From: Bradyrhizobium manausense
GTDB taxonomy: Bacteria; Pseudomonadota; Alphaproteobacteria; Rhizobiales; Xanthobacteraceae
Length of the DNA stretch: 64,000 nt
Reading direction: 5' to 3'
Assembly: GCF_018131105.1 (NCBI RefSeq)
Contig: NZ_JAFCJI010000005.1
Location: 62,001-126,000 of the forward strand
Shown here: one piece after another, positions 1-8,902 of the stretch
Position numbering within the stretch: the first letter of the stretch is position 1
Layout of the letters: every line of letters starts with the position of its first letter
The notes under the pieces: model-generated
Database searches by the model: none
Told to the model about the DNA's origin: nothing
The model's input: only the letters and a program-made list of their open reading frames with translations
Position numbers and translations under genes: made by a program

Positions 1-121
1 ATGCCTATGTCGCGACGGTTTCCGGTCAACCCAATCGGGCTCTCCGTTAGGGAACGCGGCCGGGTCATACACCGCATCGTTCAGTGACCCTGAGGTGGCA
101 TTGGGGTATAAGCACGTTCGC

Positions 122-1066
122 ATGAGTCCCCGCCGCATCATCCCTCTCCTGCTTGTCATGACACTCCTGGCCGCCGGCGACGCGCTGGCCCAGGACAAAG
201 GCAGCGTGAACCCAAAACCGTTGCCGCCGCTCGCCCATCCGAACGATCCCAAGATCGGCGCCAAGGAACTTTTCGCGCGCAAGCTGTTGCCCTCGACCGG
301 GCCGGCGCATGTCATCGGCTCCTATGTGAAGGGCTGCATCGGCGGCGCCCAGCAGATGCCGCTCAACGGCGACACCTGGCAGGTGATGCGGCTGTCGCGC
401 AACCGCAATTGGGGCCACCCCGACATGATCGCGCTGATCAAGCGCCTGGCTGCCAAGGCGCACAAGGATGCGGGATGGCCGGGCATTCTGGTCGGCGATA
501 TCGGCCAACCGCGCGGCGGGCCCGCCTTGTCCGGCCATGCCAGCCATCAGATCGGATTGGACGCCGACATCTGGCTGACGCCGATGCCGGACCATCGGCT
601 CTCGCGCGAGGAGCGCGAGGAGATGTCGGCGGTGATGATGGTGCGCGACGACCGGCTCGACATCGATCCCCGCGTCTTCACGCCGAGCCATGTGCTGGTG
701 CTGCGCGACGCCGCGCAGGAGCCGGCGGTGCAGCGCATCTTCGTCAATCCCGCGATCAAGAAGGCGCTGTGCCGCGAGGCCAAGGGCGACCGCTCCTGGC
801 TGTCGAAGATCCGGCCGTGGTGGGGCCACGACTATCATTTCCATATCCGCATGCGTTGCCCGGCGGGATCAGGCGAATGCCAGGGCCAGCCGTCCCAATC
901 CGGGGACGAAGGCTGCAAGCCCTCCGATTTCGCCTATTGGTTCAGCGAGGGCGTGCTGCATCCCAAGCCGCCGCCGCAGCCGCCGAAGCCGAAACCGCCG
1001 ATGACGCTGGCGCAGATGCCCGCGGCCTGCAAAGCCGTGCTGCACGCGGCGGACGCCAAGCCGTAG
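122..1066 (+). CDS. mepA: Penicillin-insensitive murein endopeptidase MepA
   Basis: A 314-residue periplasmic metallopeptidase of the MepA (M74/LAS) family, which cleaves D-Ala-meso-DAP cross-links in peptidoglycan and is not blocked by beta-lactams. The protein opens with a signal peptide (MSPRRIIPLLLVMTLLAAGD, ending near ALAQ). The zinc motif HASHQIGLDAD lies at about residues 138-148 and the second metal/catalytic stretch WWGHDYHFHIRM at about 233-244. The tail is proline and lysine rich (PKPPPQPPKPKPP). The start at 122 is preferred over an upstream in-frame ATG at 95 because it begins directly at the signal peptide. It stands alone on the plus strand. Family assignment is firm; the physiological role is inferred from the family. 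Confidence 0.93.
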   Translation: MSPRRIIPLLLVMTLLAAGDALAQDKGSVNPKPLPPLAHPNDPKIGAKELFARKLLPSTGPAHVIGSYVKGCIGGAQQMPLNGDTWQVMRLSRNRNWGHPDMIALIKRLAAKAHKDAGWPGILVGDIGQPRGGPALSGHASHQIGLDADIWLTPMPDHRLSREEREEMSAVMMVRDDRLDIDPRVFTPSHVLVLRDAAQEPAVQRIFVNPAIKKALCREAKGDRSWLSKIRPWWGHDYHFHIRMRCPAGSGECQGQPSQSGDEGCKPSDFAYWFSEGVLHPKPPPQPPKPKPPMTLAQMPAACKAVLHAADAKP

Positions 1067-1291
1067 CGGATGTGAGCACACACGGACACCAAGCCACCGG
1101 GGTCGTCCCCGGCTCGCGCCACGCGCGCCGCGGGATGACGAACTAGTTGGTTGGTTCGTCCACATCAAATGCGCTAACATCGCCTTGGCCGCGCGGCCGT
1201 AAGTCCGCGGCATTCCGGGATGCGCATCCCGCCTCCAACGAAACCTGGCTGCAAGCCCGCGGCTATCGCGTGGCCAACGATGAGATTTGAC

Positions 1292-1795
1292 ATGCGCATC
1301 CCCGCTCTCCTTGCCGTGCTCTCGATCAGTGCGACCTCCGCTTTCGCCGCGGAGGAGCCGAGCGGCTGCGACAAGTTCAAATGGCCGATCGAGCGCGACC
1401 GCGCCGCGCTGACCGCGCCTGATCGCGCCAAGCTCGCCTCGGGGGCCGAGCAGGCCGCGGTGCCGTCATCGGCGATCATGCTGGGGCTGGTCGCGCCTCA
1501 GGAGGCAAAACTGCCCTCGCCGCCCGAGCGCGCACCGAAGGACGGCACTTTTGCCGGCTTCACCAGCATCAAGGCCGCGAAGGCCGGGCTCTACACCGTC
1601 AGCCTGTCCTCGGGCGCCTGGGTCGATCTGGTCCAGGACGGGCATTTCCTCAAGCCCGTGGCCTTCAGCGGCGCCACCGATTGCGACGGCATCCGCAAGA
1701 CCATGAAATACGAGCTCTCGGACAAGCCCTTCGTGCTTCAGGTCAGTGGCGCCAGGGACAATTCGCTCTCGATTTCGATCCTGCCGGCGCAATAA
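1292..1795 (+). CDS. Exported hypothetical protein
   Basis: A 167-residue protein with a clear signal peptide (MRIPALLAVLSISATSAFA, then AEEPSGCDKF). The mature part has two cysteines (near GCDKFKW and ATDCDG) and reads as a small beta-rich periplasmic protein. I do not recognise a named domain. In-frame ATGs occur at 1220 and 1280; 1292 is chosen because it puts the signal peptide at the N-terminus, although 1280 would add only four residues. It is followed after about 190 bases by modA and may be transcribed separately, because a small hairpin lies in the gap. Confidence 0.7.
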   Translation: MRIPALLAVLSISATSAFAAEEPSGCDKFKWPIERDRAALTAPDRAKLASGAEQAAVPSSAIMLGLVAPQEAKLPSPPERAPKDGTFAGFTSIKAAKAGLYTVSLSSGAWVDLVQDGHFLKPVAFSGATDCDGIRKTMKYELSDKPFVLQVSGARDNSLSISILPAQ

Positions 1796-1810
1796 ACCCA
1801 TCACTTTAGA

Positions 1811-1826
1811 CAAAGGGTCGCCTTTG
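1811..1826. promoter_or_regulatory. Short perfect inverted repeat upstream of modA
   Basis: CAAAGG-GTCG-CCTTTG is a perfect 6-bp inverted repeat 16 bases after the preceding stop and 160 bases before modA. It could be a weak terminator hairpin or an operator. It does not resemble the published ModE box, so its role is unknown. Confidence 0.25.
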
Positions 1827-1986
1827 ACCTGAGGGCTCAGCCTGCTATCTTCGCCCCTGCGATATCCTCGCCGGCCGTAAGCCGTTGCGGGGACACGTGG
1901 AACAGCGCTTCCGCCCGTCGCCCAACCCACCCAACGCCAGATTTGCGCGTGCGTTTGCGCGCGCGGGCTCGCACGGAGCGCCATTC

Positions 1987-2772
1987 ATGTATCGACTTGC
2001 CGGACTTTTCACTGCCTTCGTCATGCTCGCAGGCACGACACTCTCGCCTGCCAGCGCCGAGGACAAGACCATTACCGTCTTCGCTGCCGCCTCGATGAAG
2101 AATGCGCTCGACGAGGTCGACGCTGCCTACACCGCCAAGACAGGCGTCAAGATCACGGCAAGCTACGCAGCAAGCTCGGCTCTGGCAAAGCAGATTGAGC
2201 AGGGCGCGCCGGCGGACGTGTTCGTTTCTGCAGACACCGACTGGATGGACTATGCGCTGTCCAAGAAGACCATCAACGAGCCGACCCGCGTGAACCTGCT
2301 CGGCAACAGCATCGTGCTGATCGCACCGAAGGATTCGAAGATCGACAACGTCACCATCGCGCAAGGCTTCGACCTCGCAAAGCTCGCCGGCGACGGCAAG
2401 ATCGCCACCGGCGACGTCAAGTCGGTGCCGGTCGGCAAATACGCCAAGGCTGCGCTGGAGAAGCTCGGCGCCTGGCAGGCCGCGGAGCCGAAGTTCGCGA
2501 TGGCCGAGAGCGTGCGCGCCGCGCTGACGCTGGTGGCGCGTGGCGAAGCGGCGCTCGGCATCGTCTATTCCACCGACGCCAAGGTCGAGCCCGGCGTGAA
2601 GATCGTCGGCACCTTCCCGGCGGAATCGCACCCCGCGATCATCTATCCCGTGGCGGCGACCACGACGGCGAAGCCCGAGACCAACGCCTATCTCGCCTTC
2701 CTGCGCTCGACGGCGGCAAAGACCATCCTGGAGAAATACGGCTTCAAATTCCTGGTCAGCCCCACAACGTAA
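1987..2772 (+). CDS. modA: Molybdate ABC transporter, periplasmic binding protein ModA
   Basis: A 261-residue periplasmic binding protein that captures molybdate (and tungstate) for the ModBC importer. It has a signal peptide (MYRLAGLFTAFVMLAGTTLS, cleavage near ASAED), then the family opening ITVFAAASMKNALDEV and the motif ASSALAKQIEQGAPADVFVS, which carry oxyanion-binding serines. The C-terminal HPAIIYPVA stretch is also typical. The ATG at 1987 is chosen over the longer reading from 1885 because it begins the signal peptide. modB follows after 19 bases and modC after that, so the three form one operon. Confidence 0.95.
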   Translation: MYRLAGLFTAFVMLAGTTLSPASAEDKTITVFAAASMKNALDEVDAAYTAKTGVKITASYAASSALAKQIEQGAPADVFVSADTDWMDYALSKKTINEPTRVNLLGNSIVLIAPKDSKIDNVTIAQGFDLAKLAGDGKIATGDVKSVPVGKYAKAALEKLGAWQAAEPKFAMAESVRAALTLVARGEAALGIVYSTDAKVEPGVKIVGTFPAESHPAIIYPVAATTTAKPETNAYLAFLRSTAAKTILEKYGFKFLVSPTT

Positions 2773-2791
2773 TCTTTGCAACCTGATTTTC

Positions 2792-3487
2792 GTGCTCGAC
2801 ATCTCTCCTGCCGAATGGACGGCGATCCTGCTCTCGCTCAGGGTCGCCGTCATCGCGACATTGGTGGCAACGCCGTTCGGCATTGCGCTGGCGTGGCTGC
2901 TCGCCCGCAAGGATTTCTGGGGCAAGTCGGTGCTCGATGCCGTCGTGCATCTGCCGCTGGTGCTGCCGCCTGTTGTCACCGGCTATCTCCTGCTTCTGAC
3001 GTTCGGCCGCCGCGGCCTCGTCGGCGCGTTCCTCGCCGATCATCTCGGCATCGTCTTCGCCTTCCGCTGGACTGGCGCTGCGCTCGCCTGCGGCGTGATG
3101 TCGTTTCCGCTGCTGGTACGCCCGATGCGGCTGTCGATCGAGGCGATCGACCGCCGGCTCGAACAGGCCGCCGAGACGCTCGGTGCCGCCCCTTTCAAGG
3201 TGTTCTTCACGGTGACGCTGCCGCTGGCTCTGCCCGGCGTGCTCGCCGGCATGGTGCTCGGCTTTGCCAAGGCAATCGGCGAGTTCGGCGCGACCATCAC
3301 CTTCGTCTCCAATATTCCGGGCGAGACCCAGACGATTTCCTCGGCGATCTATTCGCTGATCCAGACGCCTGATGGCGACGCTGCCGCGGGACGGCTCGTG
3401 ATCGTCTCGGTTGTGCTCGCACTCGGTGCGTTGATCGCCGCCGAATGGTTCGCCCGCCGCGCCACGCAGCGCCTGCACGGAAACTGA
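2792..3487 (+). CDS. modB: Molybdate ABC transporter permease ModB
   Basis: A 231-residue inner-membrane permease with about five hydrophobic segments. The EAA loop, which contacts the ATPase, is visible as EQAAETLGAAPFKVFFTVTL at about residues 127-146, followed by LPGVLAGMVLGFAKAIGEFG, the usual ModB signature. The start is GTG at 2792, 19 bases after modA; no ATG gives a better N-terminus. Only two bases separate its stop from modC, so the genes are probably translationally coupled. Confidence 0.94.
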   Translation: MLDISPAEWTAILLSLRVAVIATLVATPFGIALAWLLARKDFWGKSVLDAVVHLPLVLPPVVTGYLLLLTFGRRGLVGAFLADHLGIVFAFRWTGAALACGVMSFPLLVRPMRLSIEAIDRRLEQAAETLGAAPFKVFFTVTLPLALPGVLAGMVLGFAKAIGEFGATITFVSNIPGETQTISSAIYSLIQTPDGDAAAGRLVIVSVVLALGALIAAEWFARRATQRLHGN

Positions 3488-3489
3488 CC

Positions 3490-4152
3490 ATGCTGCGCGT
3501 CGATGTCGAAAAACAACTCGGTGAATTCTCGCTCTCGGCGTCATTCTCGAGCGAAGGCCGCGTCACCGGCCTGTTCGGCGCTTCCGGGGCCGGCAAAAGC
3601 TCGTTGATCAACATGATCGCGGGCCTTCTGCTGCCCGATCGCGGCACCATCGTCATCGACGGCGAGACCGTCGACAACACCGCGGCTGGCCTTCATGTGC
3701 CGACCTATCGCCGTCGCATCGGCTACGTCTTCCAGGACGCACGGCTGTTTCCGCATCTCAACGTCGCGCAAAATCTCGACTATGGACGGCGGATGAACCG
3801 CCTCGCGGCCGATCCGGCGCAACGCACCCGCGTCGTCGAGCTGCTCGACATCGGCGCGCTTCTGGATCGCCGTCCCGGAAAGCTCTCCGGCGGCGAACGC
3901 CAGCGCGTCGCGCTCGGCCGCGCGCTGCTGTCGAAGCCGCGTTTGCTGCTGCTCGACGAGCCGCTCGGCGCGCTCGACGAGGCCCGCAAGCTCGAGATCC
4001 TGCCTTATCTGGTGCGGCTGCGGGACGAGGCCAATATCCCAATGGTCTATGTCAGCCACGACGTTGCCGAACTGCGCCAGCTCGCGACCCAGATCGTGAT
4101 GCTCAGGCAGGGCCGCGTGACGTCGTTCGGCGGGGTGAAGGTGCTGACGTAA
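3490..4152 (+). CDS. modC: Molybdate ABC transporter ATPase ModC (short form)
   Basis: A 220-residue ABC ATPase that powers molybdate import. Walker A (GASGAGKSS) is at about residues 31-39, the signature LSGGERQRVALGRAL at about 131-145, Walker B with the catalytic Glu (LLLLDEPLGALDE) at about 153-165, and the switch His in YVSHDV near 187. The typical ModC is about 350 residues with a C-terminal TOBE (MOP) domain that binds molybdate; here the protein ends right after the nucleotide-binding domain. No frameshifted TOBE sequence is evident before the hairpin downstream, so this looks like a natural short form. It starts two bases after modB. Confidence 0.92.
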   Translation: MLRVDVEKQLGEFSLSASFSSEGRVTGLFGASGAGKSSLINMIAGLLLPDRGTIVIDGETVDNTAAGLHVPTYRRRIGYVFQDARLFPHLNVAQNLDYGRRMNRLAADPAQRTRVVELLDIGALLDRRPGKLSGGERQRVALGRALLSKPRLLLLDEPLGALDEARKLEILPYLVRLRDEANIPMVYVSHDVAELRQLATQIVMLRQGRVTSFGGVKVLT

Positions 4153-4187
4153 GCGAGGCGGATCGCGCTTTGCACGATCCGCCTCGC
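4153..4187. terminator. Strong hairpin between modC and the PepSY gene
   Basis: A perfect 13-bp inverted repeat (GCGAGGCGGATCG, loop of 9, CGATCCGCCTCGC) starts right after the modC stop and ends 7 bases before the stop of the convergent PepSY gene. It could end transcription in both directions. No T-run follows on the plus strand, so it is not a classic intrinsic terminator. Confidence 0.55.
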
Positions 4188-4194
4188 CCTGCAT

Positions 4195-4455
4195 CTACCA
4201 GCTGCGATCGACGTTCCGCACGTCGCCGCTCCGGGCGTCGACGTCGACCTCCATCCAGCGACCGCGACTGTCGCGGCCCTCGATCTGCCATTCGTCGCCG
4301 GCGAATTCGGTGTGCGAAATGGTCATGACGCCGATGTCGGTCGCAACATCGAGCGCGGCCTGCATCGAGACCTGATCGCCCGTGTCATAGGCCATCGCCG
4401 GTGCCGCTGCTCCCAGACCGATTGCGACGATGGCGGGCAGGATGAGTTTACGCAT
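4195..4455 (-). CDS. Small exported PepSY-domain protein
   Basis: An 86-residue protein with a signal peptide (MRKLILPAIVAIGLGAAAPA, cleavage at AMA-YD) and one PepSY-like module (about residues 29-85: SMQAALDVATDIG, WQIEGRDSRGRWMEVDVDAR, GDVRNVDRSW). PepSY modules occur in peptidase propeptides and as stand-alone periplasmic proteins thought to bind or inhibit proteases. It is a single gene, convergent with modC. The domain call is good; the function is unknown. Confidence 0.8.
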   Translation of the reverse strand: MRKLILPAIVAIGLGAAAPAMAYDTGDQVSMQAALDVATDIGVMTISHTEFAGDEWQIEGRDSRGRWMEVDVDARSGDVRNVDRSW

Positions 4456-4628
4456 GGGTTGCTCCTGTCAGATGCGTTGACCGTTACGCGGCTAAGAACT
4501 GACAACGCCGCAGAGCGTTCCGGAACCGGACCTCACGAAGCCGCGCAAATCTTTGGCGGTTGCGGCGATTTGGTGGCAGTTGTCGGGCGGTCGATGTTCC
4601 ACAACACCGTCATTGCGGGCGCAGCGCG

Positions 4629-6422
4629 CTAGACGCCCGCCACGGAGGTCCAGAGCTCTGCGAGCTTGCGCCGCAGCGCCTGACTGCGGGTCAGCGGTGC
4701 GGGAGTCTCGTCCTCTTCCGGCAGGCGCAGGCCGACGACGTTGACGCGGCCACCGGAAATGCTGCGCGCGACCAGCACGATCGAATCCAAAGCGAGCTCG
4801 GCGCCTTCCTTCGGCGCGCGATCGAGATGGACATCGAAATAATCGGCGAGCGTCAGCTTGCCATCATCCTCGCCGACCTTCACGCCGTAGATCTCGGCAA
4901 GCTCGGCCAGCGTGTGCTCGCCTGAGACCATGAAGTCGCCGAGCAGATGCGGGTCGGGCGCCGTGCTCGGCTGCATGTCGACGAAGAAGCGGTCGAGCGC
5001 CTCGGCCTTTTCCGGCGGCGCCAACAGATAGATGTAGTCGCCGGGCGCAATCGGCTCGGCTTCGACAGGCGTCAAAATGCTCTCTTTGCGGATCACCAGC
5101 GTCGGCTTGGACCAGGACGGGATCAGCCCGCGGCGGAAATAAAGACTCTTCGGCCGCACCGGATAGCCGACCAGTTGCTGCTCGAGCTGGCCGGGCAGAT
5201 CCAGCTCGACACGGCGCGGCCCGCGCTCGGCGCGCGGCAGCGCCACGTGCAGCTTGCGCGCGGCGGGCGCCAGCGTCCAGCCTTGCAGCAGCAGCGAGAT
5301 GATGACGACGACGAAGGCGACGTCGAAATAGAGATAGGCTTTCGACAGGCCGACCAGCATCGGGATCGAGGCCAGGAAGATCGCGACCGCGCCGCGCAGG
5401 CCGGTCCAGGCGATGAAGATCTTTTCCCGCCAGTTGAAGCGGAATGGTGCGAGACACACGAACACCGCGATCGGTCGCGCCACCAGCATCAGGACGAAGG
5501 CGACGCCGACCGCGGGCAGCACGCTGGAACCGAGCCGGATCGGAGACACCAGGAGACCGAGCAGCACGAACATCACGATCTGCGCCAGCCAGGTCGCGGC
5601 ATCCAGGAACGCCACCACTGAATTATGCGCGCGCGTCGGCCGGTTGCCGATGATGATGCCGGCGAGATAGACGGCGAGGAAGCCGGAGGCGTGCATGATC
5701 TGCGAGCCGCCGAATATGACCAGCGCGGCCGTGGTCACGAACGGCGCGTGCAGGCCTTGCGGCAGCGCCACCCTGTTCAGCCCGATGACGACGAGACGTC
5801 CGCCGATCACGCCGATGACAGCGCCGAGCACCGCCTCCTGGACGAATTCCATCACCACATGGCCGGGCGAACTCGAACCCAGCGAGATGTATTCCACCAG
5901 CATCAAGGTGAGGAAGATCGCGAAGGGATCGTTGGTGCCGGATTCGGCTTCCAGCGTCGCGCCGACGCGCGGGCGCAGGCGCAGACCCTGGGTGTGCACC
6001 AGCAGGAACACGGCGGCTGCGTCGGTCGAGGCGACGACCGCGCCGACCAGCAGCGACTCCGCCCAGTTGAGATCGAGGGCGAATTTGGCGAACGGCGCCG
6101 TGATCAGCGCGGTCAGGAGCACGCCGACGGTCGCGAGCACCAATGAGGGCGCGAGCACGGTGCGGATGCTGGCAAAACGCGTCTTCAACCCGCCGTCGAA
6201 CAGGATCAGGGCGAGCGCCACCGAGCCGACCAGATAGGTGGTGCCGACGTCGTTGAACTGGAGCTGGCCGGGGCCGGAATCGCCGGCGAGCATGCCGATG
6301 ACAAGGAAGACCAGCAGCAACGGCGCACCGAAGCGCAGCGCGAGCAGGCTCGAGAGGATACCGGCCATGACGAGGACGGCGCCGAGCAGAATGGCAATGC
6401 TGAAAGAGTCGAGGGAAGCCAT
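4629..6422 (-). CDS. cvrA: Potassium/proton antiporter, CvrA/NhaP2 type
   Basis: A 597-residue inner-membrane CPA1-family antiporter that exchanges K+ (or Na+) for H+. The first 380 residues or so hold about 12 hydrophobic segments, including LLVGAVVASTDAAAVFLLVH (ion-binding Asp) and ESGTNDPFAIFLTLMLVEYI, the family core. Residues from about 400 onward form cytoplasmic TrkA_C-like and CorC_HlyC-like domains, as in CvrA. The start at 6422 has the ribosome site GGAAGGTGG directly upstream; an upstream in-frame start at 6488 lacks support. It is divergent from the MscS-type channel, a pairing consistent with osmotic and ion homeostasis. Confidence 0.9.
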   Translation of the reverse strand: MASLDSFSIAILLGAVLVMAGILSSLLALRFGAPLLLVFLVIGMLAGDSGPGQLQFNDVGTTYLVGSVALALILFDGGLKTRFASIRTVLAPSLVLATVGVLLTALITAPFAKFALDLNWAESLLVGAVVASTDAAAVFLLVHTQGLRLRPRVGATLEAESGTNDPFAIFLTLMLVEYISLGSSSPGHVVMEFVQEAVLGAVIGVIGGRLVVIGLNRVALPQGLHAPFVTTAALVIFGGSQIMHASGFLAVYLAGIIIGNRPTRAHNSVVAFLDAATWLAQIVMFVLLGLLVSPIRLGSSVLPAVGVAFVLMLVARPIAVFVCLAPFRFNWREKIFIAWTGLRGAVAIFLASIPMLVGLSKAYLYFDVAFVVVIISLLLQGWTLAPAARKLHVALPRAERGPRRVELDLPGQLEQQLVGYPVRPKSLYFRRGLIPSWSKPTLVIRKESILTPVEAEPIAPGDYIYLLAPPEKAEALDRFFVDMQPSTAPDPHLLGDFMVSGEHTLAELAEIYGVKVGEDDGKLTLADYFDVHLDRAPKEGAELALDSIVLVARSISGGRVNVVGLRLPEEDETPAPLTRSQALRRKLAELWTSVAGV

Positions 6423-6638
6423 CCACCTTCCGGGTACAAATCGCTGGAATTGCATCCTTATCGTCGCCGCCCCGGCGCGCCAACCCATTTTCGCCCACTC
6501 GCGGCAATCTGCCCGTATTTTGCGGCCTTAACGCGCTTCACTTCGCGGTGTATCGATGGCCCGGCCGCGTCGTTTGTGGGATTCTGCGGCGAATTCGAAT
6601 CAAGTCCTCCCGCCTGCTTCCCGACGAGATTTTGCCCG

Positions 6639-7949
6639 ATGGACCTCAAAGACTTCATGGAGTTCGTGCAGACCACCGCGCGCAGCGTCGGGGCGGAAAT
6701 CTCCTCGCCCTGGTTCTACCTGCAATTCGGGCTGATCCTGGCGGCGGCCGGGATCGCCTATGCTGCGGAAGCCACCATTCGCAACCGGGTCGACATGAAC
6801 TCGCTCGCCATGCGCTGGCCGATGCCGCTTCGCCGCTTCGCCCATGTGATGGCCGCCAGCGCCTCGACGGCCGTGTTCACCCTGCTCGTGATCGTCTCGC
6901 GCGTGGTGATGTATCACGCGACCTGGCCGAGCCGCAGCTATCTCCTGATGGTCGCCGCCAAGCTCGGGCTCGCCTGGCTTGCGATCCGGCTCGTGACCTC
7001 GGTGTTGCGCAACGCCTTCATCGTCAAGCTGGTGTCGGTTGCGGCCTGGTTATTTGCCGCACTGTCGATCCTCGGCGAGCTCGACACCACGGTCGACCTG
7101 CTCGATTCCTACGCGATTGTGCTCGGGGGCTTGCGGCTGTCACCGCTGCTGGTGATCAAGGCCGGTGCGCTTCTGATCATTGCGCTCTGGCTCACCAACA
7201 TTGCCAGCAATTTCGCCGAGAGCAAGATCAACTCGACGACCGATCTGACGCCGTCGGTCCAGGTGCTGCTGATCAAGATCATCCGCATCGGGCTGCTTGC
7301 GGTCGCCATCGTGATCGCGCTCGGCGCTGTCGGCATCGACCTCTCGGCGCTTGCGGTGTTCTCCGGCGCGGTCGGCGTCGGTATCGGCATCGGCCTGCAG
7401 AAGATCGTCGCCAACTTCATCTCCGGCATCATCCTGCTCGCCGACAAATCGGTGAAGCCGGGCGACCTCGTCACCATCGGCGACAATACCGGGCGCATCA
7501 GCGCGATGAAGACGCGCTATATTTCCGTTGCCGCCGGCGACGGCCGCGAATTCCTGGTGCCGAACGAGGATCTGGTGACGCAGAAGGTCGTCAACTGGAC
7601 CTACACCGACAAGAACACGCTGGTGAAGATCACCTTCGGCACCAATTACGACGCCGATCCGAAGCTGGTCTGCAGGCTCGCGATCGAAACCGCCTCGGCC
7701 CATCCGCGCGCACAGAAAGGCAAGCCGCCGAACTGCCTGCTGACCGAGTTCGCGGAGGCCGGCATGAAGTTCTCGCTGACGCTCTGGCTTGCGGACCCCG
7801 ACGGCATGGATGCCGTCAAGAGCGACGTGATGCTGGCGCTGTGGGACGCCTTCAAGCGCGAGGGCATCCGGGTTCCCTACCCGGTCCGGGAAATCCGCGT
7901 CCGCGGCGGCGCGTTGCCGGTCGAAACCACCGTAGAAGTCCCGAATTGA
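6639..7949 (+). CDS. MscS-family mechanosensitive ion channel
   Basis: A 436-residue membrane protein with four or five N-terminal hydrophobic segments and the MscS core at about residues 210-430. The pore-lining TM3 is GAVGVGIGIGLQKIVANFIS (about 244-263), followed by GIILLADKSVKPGDLVTIGD, the family signature at the start of the beta domain. Such channels open on membrane tension and release solutes during hypo-osmotic shock. The ATG at 6639 is chosen because the longer reading back to 6450 runs over the divergent promoter region and has no membrane-protein character. It is larger than E. coli MscS (286 residues) and closer in size to YbdG/YnaI-like members. Confidence 0.9.
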   Translation: MDLKDFMEFVQTTARSVGAEISSPWFYLQFGLILAAAGIAYAAEATIRNRVDMNSLAMRWPMPLRRFAHVMAASASTAVFTLLVIVSRVVMYHATWPSRSYLLMVAAKLGLAWLAIRLVTSVLRNAFIVKLVSVAAWLFAALSILGELDTTVDLLDSYAIVLGGLRLSPLLVIKAGALLIIALWLTNIASNFAESKINSTTDLTPSVQVLLIKIIRIGLLAVAIVIALGAVGIDLSALAVFSGAVGVGIGIGLQKIVANFISGIILLADKSVKPGDLVTIGDNTGRISAMKTRYISVAAGDGREFLVPNEDLVTQKVVNWTYTDKNTLVKITFGTNYDADPKLVCRLAIETASAHPRAQKGKPPNCLLTEFAEAGMKFSLTLWLADPDGMDAVKSDVMLALWDAFKREGIRVPYPVREIRVRGGALPVETTVEVPN

Positions 7950-8067
7950 GACCGCTTTCGGGCGCATGGCGGGTAGGCGAAGCTTGCGCGAGGGCCCGCA
8001 ATCATTAAATTGAAGCCTGAATTCAAGCCCTTCCGCACCCGCCTTAGCCCCAGAAGACCAGAGAAGC

Positions 8068-8886
8068 ATGAGCTACGTCGAAGCCACCGATACCTCCCTG
8101 CGCAAGACCGGACAGATCAAGCTGCACGGGCCGAGTGCCTTTGCCGGCATGCGCAAGGCGGGTGCTTTGGTAGCAAAGTGCCTCGACGAGCTCACCGACA
8201 TCGTCGGCCCCGGCGTGCCGACCGACCGCATCGACGAATTCGTCCGCGACTTCGCCTTCAGCCACGGCGCCTATCCGGCGACGCTGATGTATCGCGGCTA
8301 TCGCTACTCGACCTGCACCTCGCTCAATCACGTGGTCTGCCACGGCATGCCCGGCGACCGTCCGCTGAAGGACGGCGACATCGTCAACATCGACGTCACC
8401 TTTATCGTCGACGGCTGGTACGGCGATTCCAGCCGGATGTATGCGGTCGGCCCGATTGCGCGCAAGGCCGAACGGCTGATCGAAGTGACCTATGAGGCGA
8501 TGATGCGCGGCATCGCCGCGGTGAAGCCCGGCGCCACCACCGGCGACATCGGCCACGCCATCCAGAGTTTCGTCGAGCCGCAGGGCATGAGCGTGGTGCG
8601 GGATTTCTGCGGCCATGGCCTCGGCCGCATGTTCCACGACGAGCCGAACATCATCCATATCGGCCGGCCCGGCGAAGGCGTGCAGCTCAAGCCCGGCATG
8701 TTCTTCACCATCGAGCCGATGATCAATCTCGGCAAACCGCATGTGAAGATCCTGTCCGACGGCTGGACCGCCGTGACCCGCGATCGCTCGCTGTCGGCGC
8801 AGTTCGAGCATTCCGTCGGCGTCACCGCCACCGGCGTCGAGATCTTTACGCTGTCGGAGCGCCACGGCGAGAAGCAGATCGGCTGA
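8068..8886 (+). CDS. map: Type I methionine aminopeptidase
   Basis: A 272-residue cytosolic dimetal enzyme that removes the initiator methionine from new proteins. All five metal ligands of the pita-bread fold are visible: Asp109 and Asp120 (NIDVTFIVDGWYGDSS), His183 (GHGLGRMFHDEPNI), Glu216 (FFTIEPMI) and Glu247 (AQFEHSV); the substrate His92 is in VCHGMPG. It lacks the N-terminal zinc-finger extension of eukaryotic MetAP1. In relatives I recall map lying next to radC; here a two-gene sigma module on the opposite strand separates them. Confidence 0.96.
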   Translation: MSYVEATDTSLRKTGQIKLHGPSAFAGMRKAGALVAKCLDELTDIVGPGVPTDRIDEFVRDFAFSHGAYPATLMYRGYRYSTCTSLNHVVCHGMPGDRPLKDGDIVNIDVTFIVDGWYGDSSRMYAVGPIARKAERLIEVTYEAMMRGIAAVKPGATTGDIGHAIQSFVEPQGMSVVRDFCGHGLGRMFHDEPNIIHIGRPGEGVQLKPGMFFTIEPMINLGKPHVKILSDGWTAVTRDRSLSAQFEHSVGVTATGVEIFTLSERHGEKQIG

Positions 8887-8902
8887 TCTGCTTCCGCGCC
8901 GG

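Noticed and set aside
1..94. A 28-codon frame at the left edge
   Set aside because: Too short, with no supporting ribosome site or similarity; treated as upstream DNA of mepA.
1067..1146. Degenerate palindromic stretch after mepA (GTCGTCCCCGGCTCGCGCC..GGGATGACG)
   Set aside because: It resembles remnants of the intergenic repeat families, but arms do not pair well enough to assign it; a similar weak case is at 61236-61292.
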